DNA of 64,000 nucleotides from Anthostomella pinea (GCA_963556695.1 CAUWAG010000004.1:2604001-2668000); one strand, 5' to 3'. Positions 44,817-57,154 are shown, counted from the stretch's first letter. Notes: generated by a model not told the origin, from the sequence alone. Translations and numbers: made by a program.

Positions 44817-45844
44817 ATTGTGTGTTTTGGTGTGTTTCGCGTCTCGCCTGGCAAATATGTGGTTTTGTCATGTGCTTATTTGGCGGTTGGCAGCTCAAGG
44901 TATATGTGGTATGTTCGGGTTCACGATGGGATCTGCTCGTCTGCTTGCTCGATGCGACGAGAGCCGCGCCTCAAAATTCATTATCGATAATCGGGATACC
45001 TGTCAGCCTTGCCAGGTCTGCCAGCTGCGCCAGCTGTCAAAGCAGGTGGAACGCGGGGAAGGTGGCTGGACCTGCGCAATGATCTGCACCCGCCATTCTT
45101 CCCGTGTTCTAGAAGAACGCGCTGGCCCAAGCTCCTTTGTGACTTGTCAAGGTTCAACTTGCAGGTGCAAGTGGCCGGTGCGTGCTCCTTCTTGGCAGAT
45201 GCTCGGTACTTTTCATGCTCGCCCAGACGAATCGGGACAGCAAATCGTTGTCTTGACCTCCTTTTGCACCCAATATCTACCGCTTCCACGGACTGCCCAA
45301 TATGGTCCCGCTCAATTCCTTGGTTTTCTTCTCTCTTTGATCCCTTAAAGTCAAGTTGCTGCTAAATTCGGCGACTGATGTTGGTGCAGAAGCAGAGGCC
45401 TCGAGTTTTGCTTGCAAATCTCGAGTCTGAGATGCAGACTGGTGGACCCCTATGTATACATGCGAACACACGAGTCGATGAGACGAAATACTTCAGGTAT
45501 TTGAATGTGACACAGTTCCATCCGTCCTCTCTACTCAAGCGCCAGGTGTATTTTTTGGAGTGGGGGACATTTCTTGTACAAACTGCATGTGCGTTGCTTG
45601 AAAAGGGTGTGTCGAAACGCGTTCAACGAAGCAGGGAGCAACACTCATTGATTTCCTGTTATTCTATAACAAAACTGCTTGGCCAATAACGCCAATCTTT
45701 CCCCGTCTTCCGTCTATGTACAATCCAAGGCAACCATGGATGATCGCCGTCTCGTAAGTGGCCGTCATGGCCTGTTGAAGACCACGTTCTCTCCTATCCC
45801 GATCGCCATACTTGATGCAATAACGACGTAATCCCCGGGACCCA
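44817..45844. other. Intergenic upstream of SPF27
   Basis: No gene is supported. A long open frame on the plus strand here extends over SPF27 and is its shadow. Confidence 0.4.
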
Positions 45845-47320
45845 TCATGTCGCGCTCATCTTCTCTTCCTTAAGGCGCTGTTCCTCCTCTAACACCTCTC
45901 TGTGTCTCTGCGAGGCCTCACCCACCGCCTTGACGCCCTTCTTCCGTTGCCGCTCCTCGTAGAGATCCCGGCTCTTCATGATACGTTGCACAATCGTGCC
46001 GGCGTTGACGTCCTGGAAGGTGTGTTGCGTGACCTGCTTGAAGATTCCCATTTCCTTGGGCGCTGAGTATGGGTCGTACGAGAGGGGCATGAACGCAGTC
46101 GGCCCGTGGTACACAGCATCCGGGGTGCCCCAAGGCAACGCCGCGAGGTACGACTTTGTCGGGGAGAATGGCGCACCAAATATGACCGCGTTGACGTGCT
46201 GCAGTAGGGGGTTAGTGGCGATGGCCGAGGGAGTGGAGTGAGCGACTTACGCGGCACTGGAGGACACAAAGTCCGCGCTCGTATATGTTCATGATGGGGT
46301 AGTTGATGCCTTTCCAGTGATTGATGACTTCATCGTCGTGTACACCAGCGACAACGAAGACAGGACCGTAGTCGGCGCCTTTCCCAAGGCGCTCGTCGAC
46401 GGCCTGCTGGTCGTACCAGCCGTCCTTCCGAGCCAGGCCCTCTTCCGCCACAACAACTTGTCGAAGAAACTCGATGTGACCACTAGAAAACAGATCAAAT
46501 CCTCCATCGACGTAGACGACCCTTTGACCCGGTTTAGGACCCTTGCCTTTCAACAACTGGCGGAACGACCCGGTTTCCTCTTCGGTATCCTCGACCTTCG
46601 CCGCATTGGACGCGGACCAGAAGTACACATCCACACCGGGGTCTTTTCCGGTCTCATCGGTGGCGTATTGGTTGATGCGGTTCGTCATCGCCTCACCCTC
46701 GGCGTTTCTCTCAGCCTCAGTTCCGTTGCCCTCCTCGCCAGCGAGCATCTTCTGCAGTGACTTGATGAAGTGCGTCCGGGTGCACAGCAGCATGCGGCCG
46801 ACCAGATCCGTTGTGGAGATGCTCGGGGTGCGCTTCACCACCTTGAACCGGCCTGCTTGCTTGACGAATCGATAGCAGTCCTCGCCGTTGCTATCCGAGG
46901 TGATATCGTCGCCGTGAACGACATACTTGCATCCAAAGTGGCTTATGAAGGACAGCTCCGTGACATAGGGCGCATGAGCCACCGACTGGGTGACCCAGCG
47001 ACAAGCATCCACCGCAGCGAGACTTCAGTAATCCAGGATATTAGCGCGTGACGCTTTTGGCCCTCCTAGGAGATGTGTGTTCTGGGAATCAAGAGCTGTC
47101 CGTACCGTTCGTGCAAGTTCATGACGGTGGGTCCCTTGTTCTCCAGGATGGCCTCGTCCGAGTGCACTCCCACGTATAGCTCGCTGCCCAGCTGGCGTGC
47201 CTGCAGCATGGCGCCGGCATGGCCGTGGTGAAAGAAGTCCCAGCATCCATCCAACCAGATTCGCTCGTCCAGGAGTTCGGGAGCTGGTGGTCCAGAGACG
47301 ACCTCCTTTTCTGAGCTCAT
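45845..47320 (-). CDS. ECT1: Ethanolamine-phosphate cytidylyltransferase (Kennedy pathway)
   Basis: Three exons, 47320-47106, 47022-46251 and 46198-45845, give 446 aa. The enzyme makes CDP-ethanolamine from CTP and phosphoethanolamine, the rate-setting step of phosphatidylethanolamine synthesis. Two cytidylyltransferase folds are present, as in the family. The first has DGCWDFFHHGHAGAMLQARQ (HxGH at about 31-34). The second has VYVDGGFDLFSSGHIEFLRQ, where the first His of HxGH is Ser, as is usual for the C-terminal domain. Splicing gives NLHERLAAVDACRWVTQS. The second-fold RTxGxxT-type position lies at RTPSISTTDL in the first domain. The C-terminus is charged helix (EEEQRLKEEKMSAT). Its start is convergent or divergent with neighbours, so it is not co-transcribed. 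Confidence 0.95.
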
Positions 47321-47783
47321 CGTAGGTAGCGATTCCCAAACACGGTACTGTACGAGTTGCTGGTGGTTATCAAATCTCCTCAGCTCGACCTGAGGTGCTG
47401 GGAAACAGGTGAACTAGAAGTTTAAAGCTGAGAGTTGTCGAATACTGTATGTTTACCAACTGAAGTTCATACGGGTTAGGTACATACCTACTCAGGAGGT
47501 GTGGTGCTCGGTTGGTGAGCGAGATTAGGCTGTCTGTGGAAGGTGTGCACACTGTGTCTTGAGCCCTCACCCCTCACCCCTCACCCCTCATTGCATTCCA
47601 AGCTGCTTCAACCCCACCATCCACCTCCAACTCCCACCCACTCCACGATCCGGCAGCATCCGCCGAACTAAAACTCCATCATAGAGTCCCTTAGATTGAC
47701 CTACATGTATCGTAGGCAGCTACCTACCTTAGGTTGTTCCTTGAAAGATCATCACTCCTATATACCCGATCCCGTCGCTCGCA
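47321..47783. other. Divergent promoter, ECT1 and PhyH gene
   Basis: 463-bp shared upstream region. It contains four imperfect CACCCCT units (47566-47590) and ACCTACCTTAGG at 47722-47733. Confidence 0.5.
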
Positions 47784-48797
47784 ATGACAGAGACAACGGC
47801 CCCAACCGGGGGCCTAACCCCAGACCAAGTCGCGACCTTCGAACGAGACGGCTACCTCATCATCTCCAACGCGCTGCCGCCCACGACCGTACAAGCGCTC
47901 CTAGCCGAGACGCACATGCTGCTCGACGACTTCGCGCTCGCCGACCACCCGATGACCAAGTTCAGCACGGGCGAGAACTCGGCGCACGTCGGCGACGACT
48001 ACTTCCTGGGCTCGGGCGACCAGATCCGCTTCTTCTTCGAGGAGGACGCCTTTGATAAAACGACGGGCGAGCTGACCAAGCCCAACGCCCGCGCCATCAA
48101 CAAGATCGGCCACTACCTGCACGCGCTGTCGCCGCCCTTCGCGAGCCTGCTCGACCCGGCCCTCAACCCGGACCTGCTCGGCGCTGGCTCGAGCGGCGGG
48201 AGCGTCGCGGCCGGTGGCAAGGAGAGCCATCCCGCGGCCGTGGCGCGCGCGCTGGGGTTCCGCGACCCGCGCTGTCTGCAGAGCATGGTCATCTGCAAGC
48301 AGCCCGAGATCGGCGGTGCCGTCCCGCCGCACCAGGACAGCACCTTCCTATACACAAATCCGCCAAGCGCGGTGGGCTTCTGGTATGCACTCGAGGACGC
48401 GACGGCCGAGAACGGCTGTCTGAGCTTCCTGCCTGGCAGCCACCGATGGGCGCCCATCCGGCAGCGATTCGTGCGCGCGGAGAAAGGCGGCGGCACGGAG
48501 TTCGTGGACAACGCTGGCCTACGCTTTCCCGCGGGCGAGGCGTACGGGGAGAAAGTCAAAGCCGCCGGGGGAGACAACAACAAAGAAGGGGAGGGCGAGT
48601 ACGTGATGGGCGAGGTGAAGGCCGGGTCGCTGGTCCTGATACACGGCAACCTGCTGCACAAGAGCGAGAAGAACCTGAGTCAGAAGGGCCGCATTATATA
48701 CACGTTCCACGTCATCGAGGGCGAGGGCGCGACGTACGACGAGCGGAATTGGCTGCAGCCGCCCGCCGAGGGCTTCACGAGGGTCTACAGGAGTTGA
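47784..48797 (+). CDS. Phytanoyl-CoA dioxygenase (PhyH) family protein
   Basis: An intronless 337-aa protein. PhyH enzymes are Fe(II)/2-oxoglutarate oxygenases. The facial triad is visible: HxD in VPPHQDST (His about 183, Asp about 185) and the distal His in LIHGNLLHKS (about 287 or 292). The 2-oxoglutarate Arg is probably in KGRIIYTFHV. The N-terminal DQVATFERDGYLIISNALPP and the GCLSFLPGSHRW segment are family-typical. Length matches the PHYHD1-like group rather than peroxisomal phytanoyl-CoA hydroxylase with its PTS2. I see no PTS1 at the C-terminus (VYRS), so cytosolic action is likely. The substrate is unknown. Confidence 0.92.
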   Translation: MTETTAPTGGLTPDQVATFERDGYLIISNALPPTTVQALLAETHMLLDDFALADHPMTKFSTGENSAHVGDDYFLGSGDQIRFFFEEDAFDKTTGELTKPNARAINKIGHYLHALSPPFASLLDPALNPDLLGAGSSGGSVAAGGKESHPAAVARALGFRDPRCLQSMVICKQPEIGGAVPPHQDSTFLYTNPPSAVGFWYALEDATAENGCLSFLPGSHRWAPIRQRFVRAEKGGGTEFVDNAGLRFPAGEAYGEKVKAAGGDNNKEGEGEYVMGEVKAGSLVLIHGNLLHKSEKNLSQKGRIIYTFHVIEGEGATYDERNWLQPPAEGFTRVYRS

Positions 48798-49620
48798 GCG
48801 GTTTGGCCTCGATAGATTGGAGGTATAGATGCTGTGTGTGAATTGTATAAGTAGGAGTCTGGGTTGTATGATGATAATGAGGAATGAGAATCAACTATAT
48901 ATTGCCGTGATGTTGAAAGTCAATACATGTCGTAAGAGTAAGATCATCAGTCTGCGAGCAGCTTACCTTAGATACCCTGTCATTTCAGGGGACATGGTTG
49001 CCTCTCTTCCTGCTCATGCCATTATCTAGCACCGAACTTGATACTTAAAGTTCCGTTACCACATGCAACAACCCCCTAACCATGTCCTGGCCCTGTAATC
49101 TCGTACATATACCAACCACCACAGTAACCACCTGCCAACTTGACCATGCGCCTCCCTGCCGCAGCCACAGTTCCCGTGACTCCCACGTGGGTGTCAAGAA
49201 AGAGAAGATCGGAAAACAGTGAGGGTCTGGTGCAAACAGATGACGACGACAAACCCCGTAATCATTGCTTCCAGGCCAAAAGAAACGAGGGACACGAAGT
49301 AAAATAGATGAAATTACCGAGATGCTAGATGCTAGATGCTCCATGGTATGGTATATGACCGCAAAAAGAAGAATGTCCGAAATCCAACAAAAGACAGATA
49401 TTAGCACAGGTCCGGCAACGACCTTATTAGTACAACCCAACGGACAGCCCCTCGGAACTCATGACGCTCGCTCGACGCTTGTTTCGGGAGCGCGAGTCGG
49501 CCGGTGAAGTTTATCTCCCCCCAACCAAGATCGGACCAAACAACCTTAAAACAAGGTCCGGATGACCCCTCCCAGTTCCAAAGCCAAAAATGAGTACCAA
49601 ACTCCATCCATGCCACCTAC
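48798..49620. other. Convergent spacer (3' UTRs)
   Basis: Nothing beyond the likely untranslated ends of the flanking genes. Confidence 0.45.
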
Positions 49621-52008
49621 CTACTGCGGCAAAGCCAGCAGCGCAAAATGCCCCCCAACCACCGGCCGCGCCGTGAAGCTAATGCCCGGATAATCGCCCG
49701 TCTCGCAGTCATACAAGTCCGTGAGCGCCATATTCGTCGGCGTGACATTAATCCACTCAGCAATAAGATTCACAAACAGGTCGCGCGTGTCCGGGGACGC
49801 GACGGCCGCGGCCCACAGCTCCCAGTCGGACTTGGTATAGGTATGCCGCGTGTCGAGCGGGACGCCGTACTTCAGCGCGACGGTCGGGTAGAAGGCGCTC
49901 TGCATGTCGTAGACGCTCTGCGGCACGAAGGCGCTGCCAAAACCCAGCAGCGAGTTGGCGTACAGGTTGTACAGCAGGCCGTAGGAGTCGGGCTCGTTGT
50001 ACGAGAGCGTCGTGTGCGGCGGGTTGGCCGCGTGGTTGATGCCGTAGCCCTGCCACTGCGCGATGTAGTTCGTGGCCGTGGCGAAATACGACGCGGCATC
50101 GTCGGCGTGGCCGGTCACGCCGGCGATGTCGGCCATGGCCCGCAGCCCGATGATGCCCTTGATGGCCAGGTTGGTCTGGTTCGCCAGCGAGCCCGCGAAG
50201 TCGTCCGTCGAGATCTGGTCCGCGGGGATCAGCGCCTCGTCTACGAGGTAGCCCGCCCACTGCTTCAGGATGTTGTAGTGCGTTGCGAGGTAGGCGTTGT
50301 CCCCCGTGCGTTGCGCGTACGCCAGCACCATGATCAGCATGTTGCCGCACTCCTCGAGGGGTTGGGGCTCGTCTGACCCGTCCGGGTAGCCCTTGGCCAG
50401 GGGGAAGGTTCCCAGGTCGTGAATGGCGCTCGTCTTGGGATAGTGCCCGTTCTCCTGGTTGAGGAACAGTGGCTTAAGCATATAGTTGAGGATAGCGGGG
50501 TTGCTGTACAATATCAGTGGCATTGTTGGGAAGATGACGTCTACGGTCTGGATATCGCTGTTCGAACTGATCTCCTTGAGGAAGACCAAGGGGTCTGCAT
50601 CTGTGCCGGTGAACTGCAGCGCACCGAAAGCCTGTCGGACGCTGAGGCTGGTGATGGTAAGGTAGTTCTGTCCCGCGGCCGCCACGGAGTCTGTGGCCAC
50701 CTTGTTGTCCAAAGCGGTGGCGAGGCTCGACGCCTCACTGTAATCGTTGTAAAAGAATGTCATCTATAAAAGTCAGGGGCTATCTTCTGGCGAGAGGATG
50801 AGGAGACTGACAGCTTCAAGGTCAGAGCCAAAGTAGCTTTTCCACAGAGAAGGATAGGTCGTGAGATTACTGCTCTCGCCAAGGAGCTGTATCGCATTGT
50901 CCTGGGTCAGGCCAATGGAAAAGAGGGTGCTGACAGTGTTTCCTCCGACAGACCCGAGATCATGGGCGAACCCGAAAACAGGCCTATAAGCCAAGTTAGT
51001 CTATAGCCGACAGAGCATGTTGGCTGGGTGGTGGCCTTGACACATACCAGTTATCGTTCACAGCTCTGAAATTTGTGTCCTTCGTGTTGGGTAGAGCGCC
51101 TGTGCCGATGAACGCGCCCCTCACGTCCACGTCGGCACCACTCTGATAAGTGAGCTAGGAATCATGTTAGCTTCTGGAGTCGACTCGCATGCTCGATCTC
51201 GAGCTCTGGGTCAAGTTCGTTGACTTACACCATCTGCGTCACTCGTAGACCAGTACCAGGTACCCCAATTCGGCAGCTGATTTGTCTCGGATATCTCAAC
51301 TTGATCCTGCCGAGAGAACTGGTGGTAGGCAACCCCATCGGCAGAGTTGTGGTCCCACTCGATGATGGCACTCAAATCACCCGAGGCCCATTCTGTGAAT
51401 AAAGGATGAGTACAGGAGTACGGTCACGAGGGTCGCAGAGTTTGCCACTCACCAGCCGAGCAGTCGGCGTACAGCTGAACATCGTGACTAGCACCGTCCA
51501 ATGAGGTGACGGCGACGTCGAGGTACGAGAAAACCAACGACTGTCTTTTCAAGTCCGTGGGGGTGACTGGGGAAAGAAACGTGATGTTCATCTCGACTTT
51601 TCCGCCCACGTTCATCACGAACGTACTCCGTGTCGACGTATATGAGAAGTCAGTCTGATCTACGAGGGCGGCGCCACCCCCTGGCGCTCCCATCCACGTA
51701 TATGGAGTTCCATCCACGCGGATGAGACCTGCCCACCCTGTTACTTGTTGCCTGCACGACAAAGGTCAATCTCACTGTAACGTGTAGGCAGTCTGTGCGG
51801 TTTAAGGAACTTACTGCCAGAATACAGGCCACTCGCCTGCCAGGTATCCCCCATTCCCGCCATCACTACCGGCATCCAGCCACGAATTCAGGTATGGTGC
51901 CTTGACGGCTAGGGGAATAGACGGTGGCCGTGCGGGGGAGAACGTAGATTCTGCAACTACGAGGCTGCTGAAGATGGCCAAACCGGCCAGAAGGTCCTTG
52001 AGCCACAT
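49621..52008 (-). CDS. gtaA: Secreted glutaminase A (GtaA family)
   Basis: Six exons, 52008-51815, 51751-51453, 51392-51229, 51154-51048, 50983-50812 and 50763-49621, all join in frame to give 692 aa, matching the roughly 690 aa of Aspergillus GtaA. A signal peptide MWLKDLLAGLAIFSSLVVAE opens the protein. Family segments are PLAVKAPYLNSWL, VTGWAGLIRVDGTPYTWMGA, PVFGFAHDLGSVG, the helical-barrel LEECGNMLIMVLAY, and LKYGVPLDTRHTYTKSDWEL, ending ARPVVGGHFALLALPQ. The enzyme hydrolyses extracellular L-glutamine to glutamate and ammonia. The last intron ends right before an ATG (50763) that is internal, not a start. All donors are GT and all acceptors AG. Confidence 0.93.
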
Positions 52009-55000
52009 GTCAGGCAGCGTGTATATAATAGGAAGTAACACCACGAGAGACTTGCTAAGGCTGAAGGAGGTTCCCCGATAAGCTCTCGGGCCCTAGGATG
52101 GGAGGGAAAGGTAAACGAGCAAAGGGAGTGGCGGGAAGGTCTGAGCCAGGACTCGAGTTGAGACGAACCAGGCGAGAGAGATGGGACGAAGCTTGCTATT
52201 ATACGAAATAGACTTGAAGTAGGTGAACCTAATGCACAGTGACGGGGGCCGAAGTAGAACTCGTGCTCACCACCCGTATGCAAGATCAGACGGGCTAAGC
52301 AAATGGGGAAGGTCTCCCAATAGCACGAAATAAGCTGCATCTTGCGAAGGGTTATTAATGGCAAGGTGTCAAGTAAAGAAGTCATGAGACTCATTGCGCT
52401 TGGCCTCCAATACTACAGGATCCTCGAGGTGGAGTAGACTAGGTAGCGACGAGGGTCCCCTCCTCCTCGAGGATCATCTTTTGCTAGTCAACTCCATCTC
52501 GAGGATCCTCTGGAGCTCTCGTACCTGAGAGAGACAGTGCTCAGCTTTGAGGGCGCCTCGCAGGCAGCTCTGTGCCACCTTGGCACCCCCAATACGGAGT
52601 TCGGACATGGAGCACCATGTCGACCAGGAAAGCAGCCAGAGCCTTGGACGGCCCCTACGGACAGCTCCATGGACCCATGATGTCTTGAGATGTTGTGACG
52701 ACATACCACACTAGGACATTGCACTGCAGTGAGACCTCTCCGGTGTGTTGAAACCTACCGGACCAGGGAAACGCTCGGAGGTCTAGAAACACGTCGTTGC
52801 GAGATGGGATACAGGTCGTGCACGTGCCAGCGACCGCTCATGACCAAGCGGACTGTAAGCATACAATCTATTTTAGTTCGAAGCTTCTTGGAGCCAGGAA
52901 ACCGGTAACCCGTCCCCGCCTGATCGGTTGGTGGGAAGAGATTGACATTAGACTTTGTTGATGGTCGTCAGAGACACGAGACCCGGGTAGGGCTAGCTGT
53001 AAGCCGGATATGGAATGGATCGACAACTGAAGTAAAATAGATGGGTAACGTCCTGTAAGGACGACCCAATAACACGCGGTACTGTTGCATTTGGGAAATC
53101 GTTATAGTCGCTCTGTCTCAGTTAGACCTTGGGGTCCAGGAGACTCTGGGGTCCAGGAGACTCTGGGGTCCAGGAGACTGCAACTTGGGTGCTGACGCCA
53201 ATGCTTGGGTTGTGTTGTAGGCTGATCAGCAGGCTGACAGCTCATCGCCACAACCTTGAGGACCTTCACCTACCTGAACACCTGCACCGCGATGAAGGAC
53301 GATGATCGAGGCATATTCACCAGAAACAAGCGCGTCGGTCAATGCAATGCCTGCCCGAGGGTAGAGCGCCACCACAATGCAGGTCCCAGAAATTGGCATC
53401 CCGCAGTGTGACCAAGCGCTCTGCTCACTGGCCGTGAACGCATTGCAGGTTGTGATCCACGGTCCACAGAAACCATTACAGTGCTGTTCAATAATCACGG
53501 CCACGCGCCACGAGTTTATTTGGTTTCAATGCAACGCGGAGGTCCTGAAGGAGGCCGTGATTTCAAGACCCCACGTTTCCTAGAAGTGCCCAAGCCCACC
53601 TGTTCCAGGTGCCCCTTTAAACAGGAGTAGCTTCAGTTCACTTTGACACTTCAGAGCAGACCAGACCGGAGACCTCTTCTGCGCCTGTGCCACTCGGACG
53701 TCGGCCAGAGAGCAGAGACGAGAGCCTCCTTCAGCGACATCGCGAACGCTCCATCCAGTCGGTAGGCATATTTCTTGCAGGTGGCAGCCTACTGCAACCC
53801 TCCCCGCGGCCCCTGAAAGCGTCAGCTCGCATCACGAGATTGCGCGGCGCAGCGCATCGGCCCATGTAATCTCGCCGCGGTCGATGGTCTGGCTCCTCGG
53901 CGACTTAGCATACGGTTGCATCATGGGCAGGTTAGGTTGCTGGCATAGCTCCCGGAGGCTCCCGCCCTTCCCGAACGCCTCCCGAATGGAGCATCCCGAC
54001 CCCAGACCGCCAGAATCCCCAGAATCTGGGGAAATCGGCTTGGCATGTGACCGTGCCCGCAAGACGCGGCTGGTACTGTGCCTGCATCTGTCACTCATTG
54101 GGAGCCACGCGACCACAGGTCTTAGTCGTGGGCTGGTCTTGGTGTGTTGTTGGACGTCGATGGCATGTTAGCGGATGCCATCTCGGGACAATACTTCCTG
54201 GTATGTGTGGCATGTGACATCACTCTCGACTTGCCGCTTGGCTTGAACGAGAACGGAGTGAGAGGTTAGTAATTGTAATTCGCATACCTTATGACCGCCT
54301 TCCCCGGACTCGCCCCAGCCCCAGCCTACCCACCGCCTTGGTAGATGGGAAAACACGGGTGCAAGGTGAGATGGGATGACGCGGGGTAGCCATGAGGTAC
54401 GTGACCAAGAGGTACCGCCCCTCATGATCCCAATGAAGAAATGAGGGATCTTTCCATCAACCCATTACAATGTACGATAGGTACGGTAGGTAAGCTCCAA
54501 GATGCCAAGACGAGCGAACCAAGTCCTGCTCCCAGCTCGCTTCTGGGCCCAGTTAGAAGCGGGCAGATGAGGCAGACGAGGCACATGAGATGAATGCGAT
54601 GCGTAGTAGGTAAGATCATGAGATCTTGAAGTGTGGCATCCCCAACATGGCATCCAATCGGCGTCGTGGTCAAGCCTAAAGCCGGCGGCGATATGTGTCA
54701 AGGGAAGTGCCGTCGGCTGGCAGCGGTGAACAACACATGCTCATTGCTAGTACATGTCGGAGGCGATCCGTCCCATGCCATGCCGTCCTACCCCGCAACC
54801 TAACAAGTTAGTACTCGTAGGTCCGCGTGGTGAATGCCGTGTAATGACAAGCCTTGTAAGCTCATAGCTGTGTAAGCCGCGGCCCACGATCATACCCACT
54901 CGGGTACTACTCGGGTTCCCTGGCTCTCTGGTATTGGCTCACAGCTTAGCTTGCATATCACCTCCGTAGCTGACCAGCTGGCCTCGTGACTTGCCCGAAC

Positions 55001-55212
55001 CACCTTTGGTCATGCTGTGTGCTACACGGTTAGGTTGAAGTCATTAGCACCTGCCCTACGGACACAAAGCTCGAGTTGAGGCGGTGGGGATCAATGCAGG
55101 TGGACAACTGACCTCGGGCCAAAGGATATTGTGAAGCTGACCATGTCAGACCCGAGCGTGACCTGGGAAATGAGCGAGGAACCAACAAACCGTGTGAAGC
55201 CAAGTTCTCTTC
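52009..55212. other. 3.2-kb gene-free region
   Basis: The first few hundred bases are the glutaminase promoter. A 17-bp tandem repeat lies at about 53127-53180. GGTAGGTA/TACGATAGGTACGG motifs lie at about 54473-54493. No gene is supported. Confidence 0.4.
53127..53180. repeat. 17-bp tandem repeat, three units
   Basis: The unit GGGGTCCAGGAGACTCT occurs three times head to tail; the last unit diverges at its end. Confidence 0.9.
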
Positions 55213-55225
55213 TGAGGAAGTCGTC
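55213..55225. repeat. Target-site duplication of SINE copy A (left)
   Basis: TGAGGAAGTCGTC, identical to 55797-55809. Confidence 0.93.
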
Positions 55226-55796
55226 GGCCGTATGGCGCAATGGTCAAATGCGCCTGGTTGTGTTCTCGTTTGTGCGGTGGGCGACGAGAACAAGTGGGTT
55301 CGAATCCTGCTATGGCCCCCTTTCTGACCCGGCTTGTGCGAGTCGATAACCAGCACACGACAGTGGAGAGGCCCCATTTTATCGCAGAGCCCGATAGCCA
55401 AGCAGCTTGTCTCCACAATACCCACTCCTGCGAGGTTTTCCCCCTTGTGGTTTCCCTCGCCAGCAGATAACAAACACCTACTCCACCCACCAATGCGACA
55501 TATATCGAACGGCTACTGGAACGATATGTACACCAGAGAACTGAGGTTCACTGGGTCGCTTTGTCACTAGATAGGAGGTTTTTCTGACGGAATCGTGCTT
55601 GGGTATTGACTAAAACCATCTGAACACTCCAGATTGGTACCGCTACAGCGAGGATAGGCTCGTGCGCGGATCTGAATGTATCTAATTTGACACCTCTACA
55701 ACCTTGCGATGCAATGGCTCTGGGAGGCGTGGTTTGCACTACTGAGGAGCTACCCCCCACGTTAAATACAAAACAAACAAAACAAACAAACAAACA
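55226..55796 (+). mobile_element. SINE copy A: tRNA-like head, LINE-like 3' end
   Basis: This 571-bp element is flanked by perfect 13-bp duplications. Its first 92 bases look tRNA-derived. GGCCGTA and TATGGCC can pair as an acceptor stem, GCGC..GCGC as a D-arm (A box TGGCGCAATGG), and GTGGG-TTCGAAT-CCTGC as a T-arm with a perfect B box. GTTCTCG...CGAGAAC forms an extra stem where a tRNA would have its anticodon arm. The last 150-180 bp match the 3' end of the Tad1-like LINE at 59.5 kb: GGATAGGCTCGTG, ACAACCTTGCGATGCAATGG and GTGGTTTGCACTACTGAGGA. The element ends in the LINE-like tail AAATACAAAACAAACAAAAC. No protein is encoded. Confidence 0.9.
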
Positions 55797-55809
55797 TGAG
55801 GAAGTCGTC
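55797..55809. repeat. Target-site duplication of SINE copy A (right)
   Basis: TGAGGAAGTCGTC, identical to 55213-55225. Confidence 0.93.
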
Positions 55810-56578
55810 AGGATGGACTGACCGACCTGCCCCTTCGGACAGTCCCCAGTCTGGGTGGCTGGATGGCGATAATGCTGTACTGAGGAGAGCCAGCTGCATT
55901 GCTTGGTGCTCGCCCTGAGGACCTGCTGAAAATCGCTCTATGTGGTTGTGTAACGAACGCCACTCGGGTCCAAAGCAGGGTACCGTTCGATGACCACCGC
56001 ATGCTGTACAACTGAGCTTGTTGAGTTCGTGGCAATCATCTCGTCACCAGTCACAACAGCTACGCTGGAATATCGATACGGTGGGTTGGAAAGACCTCAT
56101 CCTGATCTCAGCGCTCAGACAAGAACATTGAATCCTTCTGAGTGCACGGACCATCACCCGCCGTTGAACTGTCACATGACCCTTGGGAGGTAAACTCCGA
56201 CTGGCCATCACCAGAACCAAGCCACACCATCCATGATTAACCACATCACCCCTTATTGAATGGCCAGTCTCTGGTTTGGGCACTGAGATAATCGTCCTCT
56301 CGGTGTCGACATACCTGGCAACCGCTGACTAGCATATCGATGGGCCTGAGCTCGGCTTGATATCGTTCTCCTGAGCCACCTGGATCATTTTACTTAGCTA
56401 ATGCAGAGGCCCGAGTTCCGTCCGTCCAGAACGGTCTGTTTGTCGGTTTGAACGCAAAACGCATTCTTGTTGCATCTCCTATTGCCCTTTCTACACTGTC
56501 TTGCTTATAAATTACACTTCCTTGCATTTGTTATAAAGTGCTCCCACTCGAGTCCATCGCTTGTTTCAAACTGTATCT
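55810..56578. other. Spacer between the two SINEs
   Basis: Unique-looking sequence with no supportable gene. Confidence 0.4.
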
Positions 56579-56593
56579 TATTCTGCTCTTTCC
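56579..56593. repeat. Target-site duplication of SINE copy B (left)
   Basis: TATTCTGCTCTTTCC, identical to 57155-57169. Confidence 0.93.
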
Positions 56594-57154
56594 GGCCGTA
56601 TGGCGCAATGGTCAAATGCGCCTGGTTGTGTTCTCGTTTGTGCGGTGGGCGACGAGAACAAGTGGGTTCGAATCCTGCTATGGCCCCCTTCTGACCCGGC
56701 TTGTGCGAGTCGACAACCAGCACACGACAGTGGAGAGGCCCCTTATCGCAGAGCCCGATAGCCAAACAGTTTGTCTCCACAATACCCACTCCTGTGAGGG
56801 TTTTCCCCTTGTGATTTCCCTCGCCAGCAGATAACAAACACCTATTTCACCCACCAATGCGACATATATCGAACGGCTACTGGAACGATGTGTACACCAG
56901 AGTACTGAGGTTCACTGGGTCGCTTAGTCACTGGACAGGGGATTTTTCTGACGAAATCGTGCTTGGGTATTGACTAAAACCATCTGGTCACTCCAGATTG
57001 GTACCGCTACAACGAGGATAGGCTCGTGCGCGGATCTGAATGTATCTAGACTGACACCTCTATAACCTTGCGATGCAATGGCTCTGGGAGGCGTGGTTTG
57101 CCCTGTTGAGGGACTGCACCCACGATAAATACAAAACAAACAAACAAACAAACA
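56594..57154 (+). mobile_element. SINE copy B
   Basis: This 561-bp element starts at exactly the same base (GGCCGTATGGCGCAATGG) and ends with the same (AAAC)n tail as copy A. It differs by scattered substitutions and small indels; by eye well over 90% is identical. A perfect 15-bp duplication flanks it. Shared exact 5' ends with different flanks show that both are full-length insertions, not a segmental duplication. Confidence 0.9.

Noticed and set aside
44425..45348. 307-codon plus-strand frame over SPF27 and its upstream region
   Set aside because: Its composition reflects the GC-rich antisense of a real exon and there is no domain. The BCAS2-family match is on the minus strand.
49648..50376. 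242-codon frame antisense to glutaminase A
   Set aside because: It is Arg/Val-rich shadow translation of a conserved GtaA exon.
55226..55317. Annotating the SINE heads as functional tRNA genes
   Set aside because: The acceptor, D and T arms look right. However, the middle forms a long GTTCTCG/CGAGAAC hairpin instead of an anticodon arm, and the sequence is the 5' end of a repeated, TSD-flanked element.
55226..57154. Interpreting the two SINE copies as a segmental duplication
   Set aside because: Flanks outside the elements differ and each copy has its own distinct target-site duplication.
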